Origin: Acidisphaera sp035272265
GTDB taxonomy: Bacteria > Pseudomonadota > Alphaproteobacteria > Acetobacterales > Acetobacteraceae
Assembly (NCBI GenBank): GCA_035272265.1
Contig: DATEQV010000444.1
Coordinates: 1-6,229 of the forward strand
Length of the DNA stretch: 6,229 bases
Direction of reading: 5' to 3'
Part shown: piece after piece, positions 4,529 through 6,229 of the stretch
How positions within the stretch are numbered: position 1 is the stretch's first letter
Layout: each line of letters begins with the position of its first letter
Translations under genes and position numbers: made by a program
The notes under the pieces: generated by a model
Database searches by the model: none
What the model saw: the letters and a program-made list of their open reading frames with translations, nothing else
Told to the model about the DNA's origin: nothing

Positions 4529-6013
4529 TCAGTTGCGCGCCGCGACACGCCTCGCCGGGCGGGCAGGGGACGCCGGAATCGGCGCCGGCGGGTAGTCCTC
4601 CAGGAACGTGCGGAGTTCGGCCGAGCCGGTGATCGCGTTTTCCCCGGCCTGTATCAGCAGATCGACGCTCTCGCGCGGGATGGTCAGGCCGGTCGGGATC
4701 GCGAGCAGCTTGTCCTTCTCCGGTCCGGCCGGGATCTGCGCCAGCGAGATGTGGATCAGCTCCGCCTTCACGTCATTGCACGGCGTGTCGTCGATGACGG
4801 GCGCCTCCGCGCAGCGCGCCGCGGCGATCTTTTTCGCGAACTCGTTCATCTGATCGGTGACGGCGATGAACGTCTCGAAGTTGTAGCGGTCGATCTGCGC
4901 GCCGCTCGCCTGCAGGATCATCTGCAGCAGGCCGATGACGATCTTCTGTTGCGCGAGCGCGGTGTCCTGCGCCCCCTGGCCGTCGATGCTGAGGATCAGG
5001 ACGCGGCGGACATGGGTGAAGCCGCGCGCTTCGACCGCACTGCGCGTCGACGCTTCCAGCATCGATGCCCCCGCACGCAGCGCCAGGTTGTCGGCAACGC
5101 CGCCGTCGACGAGATGCACGTAACGGGTCTTGTTCGGATCGAGGTAATTGTCCGCAATCCGTGCCTGCTGCGCCCGGCGCGACAGCGGATCGTTCATCTC
5201 CGCCGGCGTGATCGCCGTCAGCCATTGCGGCTTGCGGCCGCCGCAATCGGGCGTGCGGCTGGTCAGCGTGACCGGCGAGAACAGTCCGGGAAACCCGTTG
5301 GACGCGGCGACCGCGCGCGAGACCGGGAATGCGTTCAGGTCGGAGCAGATGAGGTCGAACCACGGCTGCGTGAACAGGAACGGGGTTCCATACGACAGGT
5401 CGGTCGCGCCGATTGCGATCAGCGGCAGTCCGCGCTGCTGAAGGTCGTTGAACGTCGCACCATGGAACATGGTCTGGTCGTAGACCTTGTCCATGAAATC
5501 GTTGGTGCCGACGTTCGGATCGACGAGCCAGGTCCAGTTCCACGGCAGCAGGTAGATGCCGACGATGTTGCTGTCGGTGTCCTTGTAGAGGAAATCCTGC
5601 TCGAACTTGCCGAACATCGCGTCGCGATACAGCCCGTAATAGGCGGCCGGGAAACTGCCGCCGGACACCCCGGACATGCCCGTCAGTAGCGACAGCAGCG
5701 GCCGCGGCCCGCTCGGTGTGGGAACGGTCACGTCGCGCATGCCCTTGATGGCGCCGTAGCCGAACGACGACGAGCGCTTGCCGCCGCCCGAAAAGGCGAC
5801 GAGCACGACCAGGTCGGGCGCGTCCTCGTGCACCGTGGCCAGATCCACACGATAACCGCCGTGCGAAATGCCGACCGAACCGGGCGGGTTCAGCCGATCG
5901 GCCGGCAGCGGCTTGGTGTCGGTGACCGTCAGGCTCGCGCAACCGGCGAGAAGCAGCACGGCAAGTGAAAGCAGACGCGCGAGCGGCGGGCAGGGCATGC
6001 GGCGGCCTTCCAT
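4529..6013 (-). CDS. Patatin-like phospholipase, predicted lipoprotein
   Basis: The product has 494 residues from the chosen ATG. An N-terminal lipoprotein signal (charged MEGRRM, hydrophobic core, lipobox LLAGC with C25) predicts export and lipid anchoring. Ala at +2 does not match the inner-membrane retention signal known in E. coli, so the outer membrane is likely. The patatin active site is complete: oxyanion loop SGGGKR (75-80), nucleophile elbow G-V-S117-G-G, and catalytic D303 in VDGG. This Ser-Asp dyad cleaves acyl esters of phospholipids or other lipids. The mature part has four further Cys (C223, C257, C401, C412), possibly disulfide-bonded in the periplasm. The tail is Pro/Ala/Arg-rich. 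The start is uncertain: ATG at 6013 has AGGGG 8 nt upstream, while ATG at 5998 (489 residues) has GGAAGG 7 nt upstream. The longest frame, from 6163, begins inside the dispersed repeat and is unlikely. The gene is upstream of eda on the same strand; I see no clear functional link. Confidence 0.9.
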   Translation of the reverse strand: MEGRRMPCPPLARLLSLAVLLLAGCASLTVTDTKPLPADRLNPPGSVGISHGGYRVDLATVHEDAPDLVVLVAFSGGGKRSSSFGYGAIKGMRDVTVPTPSGPRPLLSLLTGMSGVSGGSFPAAYYGLYRDAMFGKFEQDFLYKDTDSNIVGIYLLPWNWTWLVDPNVGTNDFMDKVYDQTMFHGATFNDLQQRGLPLIAIGATDLSYGTPFLFTQPWFDLICSDLNAFPVSRAVAASNGFPGLFSPVTLTSRTPDCGGRKPQWLTAITPAEMNDPLSRRAQQARIADNYLDPNKTRYVHLVDGGVADNLALRAGASMLEASTRSAVEARGFTHVRRVLILSIDGQGAQDTALAQQKIVIGLLQMILQASGAQIDRYNFETFIAVTDQMNEFAKKIAAARCAEAPVIDDTPCNDVKAELIHISLAQIPAGPEKDKLLAIPTGLTIPRESVDLLIQAGENAITGSAELRTFLEDYPPAPIPASPARPARRVAARN

Positions 6014-6077
6014 GATGACGGCCCCTGCATCGCGTGCCGCAGGAGGCGGGCGAGTTGTTCCCTCCGCCTCGTGAAAT

Positions 6078-6090
6078 GTCCAGCCTGGAC
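6078..6090. promoter_or_regulatory. Short perfect palindrome upstream of the patatin gene
   Basis: GTCCAG and CTGGAC flank a single central C, giving a 13-nt odd palindrome about 65 nt before the likely start codon. The size and position would suit a repressor site near the promoter. No good -35/-10 pair is visible in 6014-6120, so this stays tentative. The rest of that stretch shows nothing else I can name. Confidence 0.3.
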
Positions 6091-6124
6091 CAAGTATCGG
6101 CCTGAGTGTGGATAAGGTGACGCC

Positions 6125-6229
6125 GTCATTGCGACCGCGAGCCGAAGGCGCGGCGGGAAGCAACCCAGAGCCGCGCGGAAGCGTCTGTCACGCGGCCCTG
6201 GGTTGCTTCGTCGCTGCGCTCCTCGCAAT
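6125..6229. repeat. REP/MITE-like inverted-repeat element, cut by the window end
   Basis: The left end reads GTCATTGCGA (6125-6134) and the right end finishes in TCGCAAT (6223-6229), which would complete the mirror-image terminus with a few bases beyond the window. The inner stem is GAAGCAACCCAG (6157-6168) with CTGGGTTGCTTC (6198-6209), perfect over 12 bp. It continues after one mismatch through GCCGCG (6170-6175) and CGCGGC (6191-6196), leaving a 15-nt loop. The left arm is about 9 nt longer than the right. No transposase is encoded, so it would be a non-autonomous or REP-type element. It resembles intergenic repeats I associate with sphingomonads, but I have not checked copy number. Confidence 0.75.

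Noticed and set aside
3980..5689. A 569-codon open frame on the plus strand
   Set aside because: It lies antisense to eda and the patatin gene, both of which have complete family motifs. Long shadow frames are common in GC-rich DNA, and its Arg/Ala-rich translation shows no recognisable domain.
6014..6163. Longer patatin start at 6163 (544 residues)
   Set aside because: It begins inside the palindromic repeat and would bury the lipoprotein signal about 75 residues from the N-terminus.

Overview
This is a GC-rich chromosomal window of bacterial origin. Three things suggest an alphaproteobacterium, most likely a sphingomonad: the base composition, tRNA genes with encoded CCA ends, and a palindromic dispersed-repeat fragment at the right edge that resembles repeats I associate with Sphingomonadaceae. 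This assignment comes from pattern recognition, not from a database search.

Layout, left to right. (1) The 3' part of a plus-strand gene for a type I extradiol ring-cleavage dioxygenase-like protein (VOC superfamily), 5'-truncated by the window edge, with the full set of metal and catalytic residues. (2) A tRNA island: tRNA-Asn(GTT) on the minus strand and tRNA-Leu(CAA) on the plus strand, divergently arranged around a 151-bp spacer that holds candidate promoters and a three-copy 14-bp tandem repeat. (3) A divergent regulator/enzyme cassette: a LysR-type regulator on the minus strand, then an AhpD-like carboxymuconolactone decarboxylase-family protein and an alpha/beta hydrolase with an Asp nucleophile on the plus strand. 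The 111-bp LysR/AhpD intergenic region carries two clear inverted repeats. (4) A strong hairpin between the convergent hydrolase and eda genes. (5) A minus-strand pair: a patatin-like lipoprotein phospholipase upstream of eda (KDPG aldolase), separated by 43 nt containing a small hairpin that touches the eda Shine-Dalgarno sequence. (6) A REP/MITE-like inverted-repeat element cut by the right end of the window.

Functionally, the LysR-AhpD-hydrolase block looks like one regulon in which the LysR protein controls the divergent two-gene operon, perhaps in response to an electrophile, peroxide or organic substrate. That role is inferred from layout and families. Eda supplies the last step of the Entner-Doudoroff pathway, the usual glucose route in sphingomonads, but no edd, zwf or pgl gene is visible here. 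The dioxygenase suggests aromatic catabolism to the left of the window. All genes belong to recognisable families and I see no convincing undescribed multi-gene system. The most testable unusual signals are the dyads in the divergent promoter region, the repeat leader of tRNA-Leu, and the patatin-eda junction. No stretch longer than 300 bases lacks a gene.
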